Positions 34,665 through 43,084 of a stretch of DNA of 64,000 bases are shown piece by piece (the first letter of the stretch is position 1; every line of letters begins with the position of its first letter). The translations under genes and the position numbers were made by a program. A model generated the notes under the pieces. That model did not search any database. It worked only from the letters and a program-made list of their open reading frames with translations, and had not been told where the DNA came from. Origin of the DNA: JBPYCR01 sp051846915 (GTDB lineage Bacteria > Bacillota > Bacilli > Bacillales > Amphibacillaceae); NCBI RefSeq assembly GCF_051846915.1, contig NZ_JBPYCR010000008.1:50834-114833 (forward strand), given 5' to 3'.

Positions 34665-37050
34665 TGCTTGGACCTCCTTTGGATGTAAGTTTAATCAACG
34701 TATATACACCAAGGCCTGCTACGAAAATTACAATCACTTCCAGCATTGTATCGAATGCACGAAAGTCACCTAAAATGGTATTAACAATATTTTTCCCGCC
34801 AGCCAGTTTATCCGCATGTTCAAAATAATCGGAGATAGAAGTGAATAGCTGACCGTGATGAACGGCAAGTGCGGTAACGGTAAAAACTACTCCGACAGAA
34901 ATGGCCACAAGTAAGTGTGTGACGCTTTTTCCCCGTTTGATTGCTTCTTTTTTCCAAGCAGGCAAAAAGGAAAAACAGAGTAAGAAAAGTGCTGTTGTTA
35001 CGGTTTCAACGACAATCTGAGTGAGCGCAAGATCCGGCGCCCGAAACAAAACAAAAAACATCGCAATCGAAAAGCCGATAAACCCATTTAATAAAACAGC
35101 AGTCAGCCGTGTTTTTGCAAATAGGATGGCCACAGCCGCGACTATCATCATCATACTTAACATCCAGTGTAAGGATCCAATTGGAGCATTCGGCGCAGAT
35201 TGATCGGGCCATGCACCCAAAAAGATTAGGGCTGTACTGATAGAAAGGCTGAAAAAGATGAAAATATACAACAAATAATGACGCAAATAACCGGTCATAT
35301 AAACAGCAGTCAATGAATTCGAGATATTCTCCATCCACGTTAAAGAATGATGATACAACGAATCAAGTGACCATTTCTGTGGAAATAGTGTATAAATTAT
35401 CCGCCAGTACCGATAAAAGACATATAAACCAGACCCGACGATCAATATACCTATCGTCATAAATAAGGGGCCATTAACCCCATGCCAAGCACTAATCGGC
35501 TCAATGGAGTACGCCATATCGGCCGGAAATATACTGAACAACCCCGGACGTAGCAAATACTTTCCAAGCACATTTGGAAAAAAGAATATTAAAATAATGA
35601 AGAGACTTAAAACAGCTGGTGCAATGAGCATCCCTGGCGAGGCTTCCTTCACATCAATTCGGGCGTCCTTCCGATATGTTCCGAAAAAGGTTTTAAAAAC
35701 AATTATAAGACAATAAACAAATGTAAATACACTTGCGACCCATCCAATCACCGGAAAAAGAAAACCAAATGTATCCAGTGAAAAGATGGATAGCTGCTGT
35801 ACATGGAGAAGAGAGGTAAAAAACATCTCCTTGCTTAAAAAGCCGTTAAATGGTGGAAGACCAGCCATAGAAAAACTACCGATTAAGGCGATTGTAAAAG
35901 AGGCAGGCATCACAGCCATTAATCCGCCCAACCTACGAATATCCCTAGTGCCAACGCGGAAATCGAGTATCCCGATAACCATGAACAGTGCGCCTTTAAA
36001 AGTAGCATGATTCACTAAATGGAATAGCGCGGCAAACGCAGCCTGCGTATATAAAGTTGTTTCAACAGATGTATCAGTAAGGAAAGCAAGTGAACTTATT
36101 CCAAGTAAAGTCATAACCAACCCGAGCTGACTAACGGTTGAATAAGCGAGTAAAGCTTTCAAGTCTGTTTGCCTGACCGCACAAAAAGCACCCCATAATA
36201 ACGTGATGAAACCAACGGTGACAACAGCCCAAAACCAAAAGGTCTCCCCCCCGAATATCGGTGTAAATCGGGCAACAAGGTAAATACCTGCTTTCACCAT
36301 CGTGGCAGAATGCAAATATGCACTTACAGGCGTAGGTGCCTCCATCGCATCTGGGAGCCATATATGAAAAGGAAACTGCGCCGATTTCGTAAAAGCTCCG
36401 AGCAAAACTAGTATAGACGCGGGCAAAAACAAGTCATGTGTTTTCGATTGACTGTACATGGATATCATTTCGCGAATACTAAAAGTACCTGTAATATGGT
36501 ACAACATAATAAATCCGGCAAGCATAGCGAATCCGCCAAAAACAGTAATTAAGAGTGATTTCCTTGCCCCGTAACGAGAGCCTTTTCGATGATACCAATA
36601 GGCGATGAGTAAAAATGAAGAGATGCTCGTCAATTCCCAGAAGACGTACAGAATCATTATATGATCTGAAAAAACGACACCGAGCATACTGCCCATAAAT
36701 AGAAGCAAATAAATATAAAAAGGCTTTAACGCTTCATCCGTGGACAAATAGTAAATGGAATATAAAATAACAAGCGTACCGATAGCTGTAATTAAAAGTC
36801 CGAAAATCATGCTTAACCCGTCAAGGTTTGTAATGAAATTAATGTGATAAGCGGGAATCCACTGAACTGTGTGGCTATACGTTTTCCCGTTAGCGATGGC
36901 CGGAATGTAGAAGGCAAGCAAGACAAATAAGGCAAACGGAACAGTCATTACAAACCATCCGAGATGAATAGTTGAAGTTTTTTTATGTAATAGTAAAATA
37001 AGCAAGGCTGCTAAAAATGGAAAAAGGATTGCCAGAATTACCGTCAGCAA
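34651..37050 (-). CDS. mrpA: Mrp antiporter subunit A
   Basis: About 799 residues. The N-terminal two-thirds is ND5-like (SATMVKAGIYLVARF near 230; FKGALFMVIGILD near 330), and the C-terminal part carries MrpA-specific helices including the MrpB-like domain. I place the start at TTG 37050 because AGGAGG lies 7 nt before it and it gives the usual MLTVILAIL N-terminus; a longer reading to 37116 has no such support. First gene of the operon. With MrpB-G it gives Na+(Li+)/H+ antiport needed for growth in alkali and salt. Confidence 0.93.
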   Translation of the reverse strand: MLTVILAILFPFLAALLILLLHKKTSTIHLGWFVMTVPFALFVLLAFYIPAIANGKTYSHTVQWIPAYHINFITNLDGLSMIFGLLITAIGTLVILYSIYYLSTDEALKPFYIYLLLFMGSMLGVVFSDHIMILYVFWELTSISSFLLIAYWYHRKGSRYGARKSLLITVFGGFAMLAGFIMLYHITGTFSIREMISMYSQSKTHDLFLPASILVLLGAFTKSAQFPFHIWLPDAMEAPTPVSAYLHSATMVKAGIYLVARFTPIFGGETFWFWAVVTVGFITLLWGAFCAVRQTDLKALLAYSTVSQLGLVMTLLGISSLAFLTDTSVETTLYTQAAFAALFHLVNHATFKGALFMVIGILDFRVGTRDIRRLGGLMAVMPASFTIALIGSFSMAGLPPFNGFLSKEMFFTSLLHVQQLSIFSLDTFGFLFPVIGWVASVFTFVYCLIIVFKTFFGTYRKDARIDVKEASPGMLIAPAVLSLFIILIFFFPNVLGKYLLRPGLFSIFPADMAYSIEPISAWHGVNGPLFMTIGILIVGSGLYVFYRYWRIIYTLFPQKWSLDSLYHHSLTWMENISNSLTAVYMTGYLRHYLLYIFIFFSLSISTALIFLGAWPDQSAPNAPIGSLHWMLSMMMIVAAVAILFAKTRLTAVLLNGFIGFSIAMFFVLFRAPDLALTQIVVETVTTALFLLCFSFLPAWKKEAIKRGKSVTHLLVAISVGVVFTVTALAVHHGQLFTSISDYFEHADKLAGGKNIVNTILGDFRAFDTMLEVIVIFVAGLGVYTLIKLTSKGGPSNEDQ

Positions 37051-37242
37051 TGGGAAACCTCCTATAGTATTCAACAGATTTTTGGTTTTTAGTAGCTGAA
37101 AAGATTTACTGTACAATTCGTTATAAATAAATCTGCAAAAGAGACAGTTGTTTCATACGCGAATAGTAAGTATAATGATGGGAAGCATCGATTGATATCA
37201 TGTTTAGAAAATGTAACACATCATTAAGTATATAGTAAATAA

Positions 37243-37280
37243 GGTGTTCATGCACTTTAAATAATTAGAACGGTGTTCAT
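37243..37280 (+). promoter_or_regulatory. Direct repeats upstream of the UspA-like gene
   Basis: GGTGTTCAT occurs at 37243-37251 and 37272-37280, 29 nt apart, in the divergent gap between mrpA and the UspA-like gene. This spacing of nearly three helical turns suits paired regulator binding; no factor is identified. Confidence 0.35.
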
Positions 37281-37303
37281 AAATAATAACGAGGTGACAG
37301 GCA

Positions 37304-37984
37304 GTGGAAAAGAAAAAAGTTCGTATGGATGAAAGCATACTTGTTTGTGTTTATTACGGGCCAAACGGAGAACGACTCATCCGGCGCGGGCATAAACTGG
37401 CGAATATGCTCAATTGTCCATTATATGTCTTGACTGTCGATAAGCGCCCGTACGATGAATTCGATGCGGAAAAGCTGTCATACATTGAGCAGTGGAAAGA
37501 GCTTTCCGAAGAACTTGGAGTTGACAAATTTATCCTTAAAGATAATGAAGCCCGTTCTTCCGTTAAAACGATTAAAGCAGTGGCTCATAAATACAATGTT
37601 ACACAAGTGATTATTGGTGAAGCTCCACAAAATCGTTGGGAGGAGATTACAAAAGGTTCATTTGTTAATGTGTTGTTGCGGGAGTTACTGTTTATTGATA
37701 TTCATATTGTCGCTGTTGACCGAACACTAAAGAGCGAAAGCGAAACAACCTATGAAAAAGGGGTGCGCGGTTTCCTGCAAAAGGATGATAAAGGGTACTT
37801 ACTCCAGTTTACAAAGTCGAAAACGGCTTATTATGAAGGCGTATTTTATAAAGAAATTGGCACCGATTTTAACAACGGTATTTTTAAATTTGCCTATGGC
37901 GGTAAAACATACGAAGTAAATGTAGAAGAAGATCGTGTAACAGAAGACATTAAGGAACCCCCGAATTGTAACAATAAAAACTAA
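37304..37984 (+). CDS. UspA/KdpD-like universal stress domain protein
   Basis: 226 residues. Residues 9-145 form a Usp-like Rossmann domain resembling the one in KdpD histidine kinases: ILVCVYYGPNGERLIRRG at the N-terminus and TQVIIGEAPQNRWEE near 110. The C-terminal 80 residues are of unknown fold. KdpD-type Usp domains sense cations or nucleotides in K+ regulation. Divergent from the Mrp operon, so a role in cation homeostasis is a reasonable inference. Starts at GTG behind GAGGTGA; followed by its own terminator. Confidence 0.7.
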   Translation: MEKKKVRMDESILVCVYYGPNGERLIRRGHKLANMLNCPLYVLTVDKRPYDEFDAEKLSYIEQWKELSEELGVDKFILKDNEARSSVKTIKAVAHKYNVTQVIIGEAPQNRWEEITKGSFVNVLLRELLFIDIHIVAVDRTLKSESETTYEKGVRGFLQKDDKGYLLQFTKSKTAYYEGVFYKEIGTDFNNGIFKFAYGGKTYEVNVEEDRVTEDIKEPPNCNNKN

Positions 37985-38000
37985 ATAATAACTGTAATGA

Positions 38001-38038
38001 AGTGAAAGCTGGTGAAATCACATGGCTTTCACTTTTTT
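38001..38038 (+). terminator. Terminator of the UspA-like gene
   Basis: AGTGAAAGC pairs with GCTTTCACT around about 15 nt, followed by TTTTT. Confidence 0.85.
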
Positions 38039-38108
38039 ATTGATTATGAAAACTTTTTAACGTTTTATAAGGTATATTATATAGATCGTTGTTCAAAGGA
38101 GGCTGGGC

Positions 38109-38657
38109 ATGTTGTTCGACTCGGAAAGAAAATGGCTAAAGAAAATAAAAAAGGGAGATCAACAAGCATTCCGCAAGCTTTACAACGCCTATGCCGACTA
38201 TGCGCTTAGAACGGCATATGCGATAACACGAAATCAGAACCACGCAGCCGATATCGTCCAGGAGACATTCATAAAAGTTTACCGTAATATCGGTACCTTT
38301 AAAATAGATCAGCCTTTCAAGCCTTGGTTTTATAAAATTTTACTTAATGAAAGCCGGCGTTATATGAAAAAACAAAATAAGCAGGCGATGGCAATGGAAA
38401 GTGAGGAATTACTGGATTACTTCAATGAAAAAGCAACGAACAATAAGGAGAAACTTCATGAAGATGTTCAAGGTGTATTAAGCAAACTTAGCGAAACACA
38501 CCGAACGGTTTTAGTACTTAAATATATGAATGGATTTACCGAACAGGATATAGCGACATTGTTGGAGTTGAATGTTAATACGGTAAAATCACGACTTTAT
38601 AAGGCCCGACTCAAGTTTAAGGCAGTCATTGGAGGTGGGAACAATGCAAAAGAATAA
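38109..38657 (+). CDS. ECF-type RNA polymerase sigma factor
   Basis: 182 residues. Sigma region 2 spans about 15-85 (AFRKLYNAYADYALRTAYAI and DIVQETFIKVYRNI); region 4 spans about 125-175 with the helix-turn-helix FTEQDIATLLELNVNTVKSR. Region 3 is absent, as in group 4 sigma factors. The next gene, overlapping by 14 nt, encodes a one-helix membrane protein that should be its anti-sigma factor. Upstream TTTAAC near 38057 and an AT-rich stretch may be an autoregulated promoter, but I cannot assign the ECF subgroup. Confidence 0.88.
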   Translation: MLFDSERKWLKKIKKGDQQAFRKLYNAYADYALRTAYAITRNQNHAADIVQETFIKVYRNIGTFKIDQPFKPWFYKILLNESRRYMKKQNKQAMAMESEELLDYFNEKATNNKEKLHEDVQGVLSKLSETHRTVLVLKYMNGFTEQDIATLLELNVNTVKSRLYKARLKFKAVIGGGNNAKE

Positions 38658-39507
38658 GTTGGATCGGGAAATGAAGAAAATTTTTAAAAAGGAAACGGAC
38701 CCCGCTACCGAACGAAAAGATGTTACATGGAACCGAATTGAAAATAAATTGTTTTCGGAACAAAACATTCAAGTAAAACGAAAGACATGGAGGATTGCCG
38801 CTGCAACATTTATGGCGGTTGTTATAGCAGTAGTATGGTTTGGATCAGTAACTTCACCGGGTCAGTCGATTATGCACACAGTTAGAGATATATTTGTAGA
38901 AGATAAAGACATGAAACCGGAAATAGAAGATGAAAAAGATATGGAGCCGGAAACAGATAATGAAGAAGACTTTCAAATAGAAAAGGAAAATTTCGTGAAG
39001 GAAAAAGAGATGGAAATAGAACTTGAAGGGATGAAAGAAGTTATTCATACAGAGTTGAAAACTAACGATGATTTGCGTTACATCATTTACGTTGATACAT
39101 CCAGGTATAAATTCGAGAAAGGCGAAAAGAGTGACGCCATTGTACCTAAAGCCCCTCTTGGTGATGAAGCTCCCGAAGTCTCCATGGAAATTAGACAGGA
39201 AGAACGTACAGTGGAAGAAACAGTAGCAGCGATAAAAAAAGAAATAGCAGACGAAAAAATGGAGCTATATAAAGAAGAAGAAGTAACGACACCAATAGAA
39301 GGAACAATGCTGACATCGCTAGGCGAACCTTATACAGACGAAAATGGCATCACAGCTAGACATTGGGATACGCCAGTCCATCGTTACTACGTGGCAAATC
39401 AAAACGGCAAAGTTTTTGTCATTACACAAAAAATCTTTGTTGTAGCGCAAGAGGGTCATGGTGTACGGTTTGATTCCATGTTGGGAAGCTTTGAGGTCAT
39501 TGAATGA
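38644..39507 (+). CDS. Membrane-anchored anti-sigma factor
   Basis: About 287 residues. A charged cytoplasmic N-terminus (1-46) precedes a single hydrophobic segment (WRIAAATFMAVVIAVVWFG, about 47-65). An acidic repeat linker follows (near-repeats of EDEKDMEPE, about 78-105), then an extracytoplasmic domain that resembles DUF4367-type sensor domains. No zinc-binding HxxxCxxC motif is seen. ATG 38644 has GGAGGTGGG upstream. It should hold the sigma factor at the membrane until a wall or surface signal releases it. Its stop is 67 nt from the next gene. Confidence 0.75.
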   Translation: MQKNKLDREMKKIFKKETDPATERKDVTWNRIENKLFSEQNIQVKRKTWRIAAATFMAVVIAVVWFGSVTSPGQSIMHTVRDIFVEDKDMKPEIEDEKDMEPETDNEEDFQIEKENFVKEKEMEIELEGMKEVIHTELKTNDDLRYIIYVDTSRYKFEKGEKSDAIVPKAPLGDEAPEVSMEIRQEERTVEETVAAIKKEIADEKMELYKEEEVTTPIEGTMLTSLGEPYTDENGITARHWDTPVHRYYVANQNGKVFVITQKIFVVAQEGHGVRFDSMLGSFEVIE

Positions 39508-39574
39508 TGTGCGGGCTCAACCCATTTAAGTTGGGTGGGTTCACAATTTATGAAAATGCGAAAGGTGTGAAAGG

Positions 39575-41452
39575 ATGAGTGACTTTTTAACTGTTCTACT
39601 ACATGACAATTTATGTTTCGGTACGGAGCATCAGGATGAAATAGTAAAGAGGACAAAGGCTCTAACGACAAGTAATTTCCATGATGAAGAAATGTTTTTT
39701 TATCATAAAAATGCAGCGTTTGGGTATAAAGGTATCGTTCATGAATACAGTGCTCAACCATATATATTCGGGCAAGGACGTTATTGTATGATGTTTGCAG
39801 GAAAAATATTTAATGCGGATACCTTACAAAGGCAAATTGAAAATAAAGACTCTACAATAAAGAGAAATGATACGTTAGCAATTGTTGCTGCTCTATTCCT
39901 TGCAAAAGGGACAGCCACATTTTCCGAATTGAATGGATTTTTTTCCATTGTTATATGGGACTGCATAGAAAACAAGCTGTACGGGGCAAGAGACCCATTC
40001 GGCATTAAGCCGTTATACTATTTGGACAGTGAAGCGGAAATGATTGTTGCCACCGATAAAAAGAGCGTATTATTCAACAGTTATGATAACGATATAGATA
40101 AAGAGGCCTTACAGCATTATTTTTCTTATCAATATGTACCAGAACCATTTACATTAACAGAAGGTGTATACAAATTAAGGCCTGGTCATTACTTTGTCAA
40201 GAGTATGTGGGAGCCTGTATGCACTCACCAATATTTTGAACCGCGGTTCCGTCCGGTTACGGCACATAAAAAGCAGATGGCCCAGCGTACGAGAGAAGTT
40301 ATCGTTGAATCGATTCGTCGGCAAATGCCGGCTGGAGGAACAGTGGGGACGTTCTTATCCGGAGGAATTGATTCGGCTATTATTGCCACAGTGGCAAAAG
40401 AGATATGTCCACACATAAAGACCTTTTCCGTCGGGTTTGCCGAAGAAAGTTATTCGGAAGTAGAGAAAGCAAGAGAAACAGCAGAGCAGCTTGGGTTGGA
40501 AAATATATCTCGTATTATCACGCCGGATGAATTTGTCCACGTATTGCCGCAAGTGGTGTCGGCATTGGGAGATCCTTTAGCAGATCCTGCTGCAATTCCG
40601 TTGTTTATAGCAGCGCGTGAGGCGAAAAAATATGTGAATACCGTTTTCTCCGGCGAAGGGGCAGATGAATTATTTGGTGGATATCAGATTTATAGAGAAC
40701 CTAGATCCTTGAAGTTATTTAATTATGTTCCCGATCCGATGCATAGAGCACTAGCTCAATTGGCAATTGTATTACCGGAAGGAGTGAAAGGGAAAAGTTT
40801 TTTGGAACGGGGAACGACACCGTTAAAAGAACGATATATCGGCAATGCGAAAATTTTTGAAGAGGAAGAAAAAAAGAAAGTGTTGCTTGGATATTGTGAA
40901 AAGTATCCGTATCAAACAATGACTAGAGAGATTTACAAACGTGTCCAAAATAAAGATTTGGTTACGCAGATGCAATCAATTGATCTTAATACATGGTTGC
41001 CGGGAGATATTTTACTGAAGGCAGAGAAAATGTCAAAAGCCAATGCAATTGAACTACGCCTGCCTTTCATGGATAAAGACGTGTTTGATGTGGCAAGCAA
41101 GATCCCCGTATCTGAAAAAATAACCGCCAAATCGACAAAAGCAATTTTAAGAGAAGCTTTTCAAGGAATAGTGCCGGATACGGTATTATACCGAGAAAAA
41201 CTAGGCTTTCCAGTACCGATTAAACACTGGTTAAAAGAAGAATTGTACCCATGGGCGAAACAATTAATAGACGACAGCAATACCGATGATATCATTGACA
41301 AAGGTTATGTTCTGCAATTGTTGGAACTGCATGCAGTAAGTAAAGGCGATTACTCAAGGAAGATATGGACGGTTCTCATATTTATGCTATGGCATGAACA
41401 ATTTGTGGAAAATAGTCATGATTTTCATACAGTGATGGAAAAGATCGTGTAA
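39575..41452 (+). CDS. AsnO-like asparagine synthetase with a degenerate glutaminase domain
   Basis: 625 residues, collinear with Bacillus AsnO. The synthetase half is intact: PP-loop LSGGIDS (262-267) and FSGEGADELFGGY (358-370). The N-terminal glutamine amidotransferase half is not. The nucleophile Cys after Met is Ser (MSDF where AsnO has MCGF), the HRGPDS and RLSIID motifs are missing, and FNGEIYN reads FAGKIFN (74-80). Later segments such as YGARDPFGIKPLYY (137-150) remain. The protein should therefore depend on free ammonia or an outside amine, or transfer to a different substrate. It follows the sigma/anti-sigma pair and may belong to the same unit. Confidence 0.85.
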   Translation: MSDFLTVLLHDNLCFGTEHQDEIVKRTKALTTSNFHDEEMFFYHKNAAFGYKGIVHEYSAQPYIFGQGRYCMMFAGKIFNADTLQRQIENKDSTIKRNDTLAIVAALFLAKGTATFSELNGFFSIVIWDCIENKLYGARDPFGIKPLYYLDSEAEMIVATDKKSVLFNSYDNDIDKEALQHYFSYQYVPEPFTLTEGVYKLRPGHYFVKSMWEPVCTHQYFEPRFRPVTAHKKQMAQRTREVIVESIRRQMPAGGTVGTFLSGGIDSAIIATVAKEICPHIKTFSVGFAEESYSEVEKARETAEQLGLENISRIITPDEFVHVLPQVVSALGDPLADPAAIPLFIAAREAKKYVNTVFSGEGADELFGGYQIYREPRSLKLFNYVPDPMHRALAQLAIVLPEGVKGKSFLERGTTPLKERYIGNAKIFEEEEKKKVLLGYCEKYPYQTMTREIYKRVQNKDLVTQMQSIDLNTWLPGDILLKAEKMSKANAIELRLPFMDKDVFDVASKIPVSEKITAKSTKAILREAFQGIVPDTVLYREKLGFPVPIKHWLKEELYPWAKQLIDDSNTDDIIDKGYVLQLLELHAVSKGDYSRKIWTVLIFMLWHEQFVENSHDFHTVMEKIV

Positions 41453-41606
41453 AATGTTCGGAAGATTCGGTTTAAATATATAAGCGCCTATGCTAAAATT
41501 AATGGAAGGAGGAATTGATTGGATAAGGGGATTGCCCATTCACTGTTGCAGTCGCTTCATTCCTATCATTCTTTCAATTTGTTTTTCGAATACCTATACT
41601 TTTTTT

Positions 41607-41760
41607 AAAAGGTAAGAAAGCATAAATTTTTGCGCATATCTGTCTAGCTTAAGCGCCCATCCCCTCGAGGTCTTAAGCGATAACTCTCCGTGGCAAAAAC
41701 CGCCACTACGAGTTCTTGCTTAAGCTTGTCGGGGATTACCAGGACGCTTCCGCTTTTCTT
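41607..41760 (+). repeat. Interspersed palindromic repeat, copy R4
   Basis: About 154 bp of the R1/R6 type, with a few more substitutions (CAGGACGCTTCCGC in place of CAGGGCGCTTGCGC), so the basal stem is weakened. It is not beside a stop codon on either strand. It lies in the 370-nt gap 41453-41822 between the asparagine synthetase and a membrane protein; nothing else is seen in the gap. Confidence 0.88.
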
Positions 41761-41822
41761 GTCAATTTAAAAATAACGGATGGGGTGGTAATATCACATT
41801 TAAAAACATAAAAGGTTATGGA

Positions 41823-42266
41823 TTGTACGCCATTCTCTTATTCACAATCCTAATTATTATCATTCTTGCAGACTACAGATTGGATCAATATGCAAGTGAA
41901 ACATTTCGTTATTCGCTAAAAATGACTTTCATAATAATAATTTACCCACTTGTTGGGTGTATGCTCGGTATCATTCATCTATTTTATGAACGAAGAAAAA
42001 CGGGGAAGTGGCGGATGAACATTGGCAAGTTATTAGTGTTGGCGCTGCCAGCGTTCCTTTTGGCATATTACCCATTTATTGTCTATTTCGGACCGTTATC
42101 GTTTTTAACGATTCCCAGTCCGTATTTTAATCAGGCAATGATCGGCGTGTCGTCAGCAATGTATATATTTCAAATTATATTCGGATATATCTTTATGACG
42201 AGCTTTTATAAAGATGAAAATACCCCTTCGTCAGTCCTAAAAGCGGGAAAGAAGGGGTATACGTAA
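41823..42266 (+). CDS. Four-helix membrane protein, unknown
   Basis: 147 residues with four hydrophobic segments (about 1-17, 30-53, 70-92 and 105-127) and a basic C-terminus. The TTG start has AAAGG 7 nt upstream, but no ATG is available in frame and the true N-terminus could extend further. Family not recognised. Convergent with fdhD. Confidence 0.55.
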   Translation: MYAILLFTILIIIILADYRLDQYASETFRYSLKMTFIIIIYPLVGCMLGIIHLFYERRKTGKWRMNIGKLLVLALPAFLLAYYPFIVYFGPLSFLTIPSPYFNQAMIGVSSAMYIFQIIFGYIFMTSFYKDENTPSSVLKAGKKGYT

Positions 42267-42275
42267 AACGTTGTA

Positions 42276-43070
42276 TTAATTTGTCTCCTCTATACGGTGC
42301 GGGTGTGTATAAATGTTCATTTTATCATTTCGTACAAAACCAACAGCGGTAATGCCAAGATCATCCGCTAATTTTAAAGCAAGGTCTGTTGGTGCTGATT
42401 TTGAAATGACAATTCCAACGCCGATTTTCGCTACTTTTAATAATGCTTCTGATGAAATCCGCCCGCTGAAAACGATAACTTTATCGCGCAGTGGAACCCG
42501 ATTTTCCAAAATGTGTCCATACACTTTATCTAGCGCATTATGCCTGCCGATATCGGTGCGAATCGTGATTAAACGATCACGGGTACATAAGGCGGCATTG
42601 TGCACCCCGCCCGTTTCTTGGAAATGCCCGGAATTATCCTGCATTGACTGTATTAAAGCTAGGCATTGGCCGGCAGTTATGCTCGTTTTCGTTGTGATGG
42701 TTTTCGCTGTCTTTACATCACTTTTGAAATAAAACTGCCGGCTTTTTCCGCAGCAGGAACCAATAAATCGTTTCGAGTGATCATGCTCGTAATCGTCAAG
42801 TGATTTATTAAGCATTACATACGCAAAACCGCGATCATGATCGATGGTAAGATCCTTTATTTCGTCAGCTTGGCGGATCATCCCCTCAGACGCAAGAAAT
42901 CCGACAATAAGATCTCGTAAATGAATCGGTGTACAAACGATCGTGGCAAACTCATTCCCATTTAGAAATATAGTGAGTGGATACTCGGTTGCAACTTGAT
43001 CGTTGAAAGAAGTGAGTTTTCCATCATTTATTTGAATGGTTTTCCAGTCAACATGCACGTGCTCTGTCAT
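42276..43070 (-). CDS. fdhD: FdhD sulfurtransferase for formate dehydrogenase
   Basis: 264 residues. FdhD passes sulfur from a cysteine desulfurase to the molybdenum cofactor of formate-dehydrogenase-like enzymes. Family segments are LTIFLNGNEFATIVCTP near 32, VGFLASEG near 56, GSCCGKSRQ near 106, TGGVHNAAL near 153 and TDIGRHNALDKVYG near 172. The flexible-loop cysteines appear as adjacent CC and not the CxxC of the E. coli protein. It lies 14 nt after the molybdoenzyme gene, in the same direction, which fits its role. Confidence 0.92.
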   Translation of the reverse strand: MTEHVHVDWKTIQINDGKLTSFNDQVATEYPLTIFLNGNEFATIVCTPIHLRDLIVGFLASEGMIRQADEIKDLTIDHDRGFAYVMLNKSLDDYEHDHSKRFIGSCCGKSRQFYFKSDVKTAKTITTKTSITAGQCLALIQSMQDNSGHFQETGGVHNAALCTRDRLITIRTDIGRHNALDKVYGHILENRVPLRDKVIVFSGRISSEALLKVAKIGVGIVISKSAPTDLALKLADDLGITAVGFVRNDKMNIYTHPHRIEETN

Positions 43071-43084
43071 GATTAACCATCCTT

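Noticed and set aside
39507..39578. A short frame beginning Met-Cys-Gly just upstream of the asparagine synthetase, tempting as the missing catalytic N-terminus.
   Set aside because: It is in another frame, stops after 23 codons, and its next residues (LNPFKLGG) do not match the amidotransferase fold. The downstream gene already has an N-terminus that aligns with the family (MSDF for MCGF), and the other catalytic motifs are lost as well.
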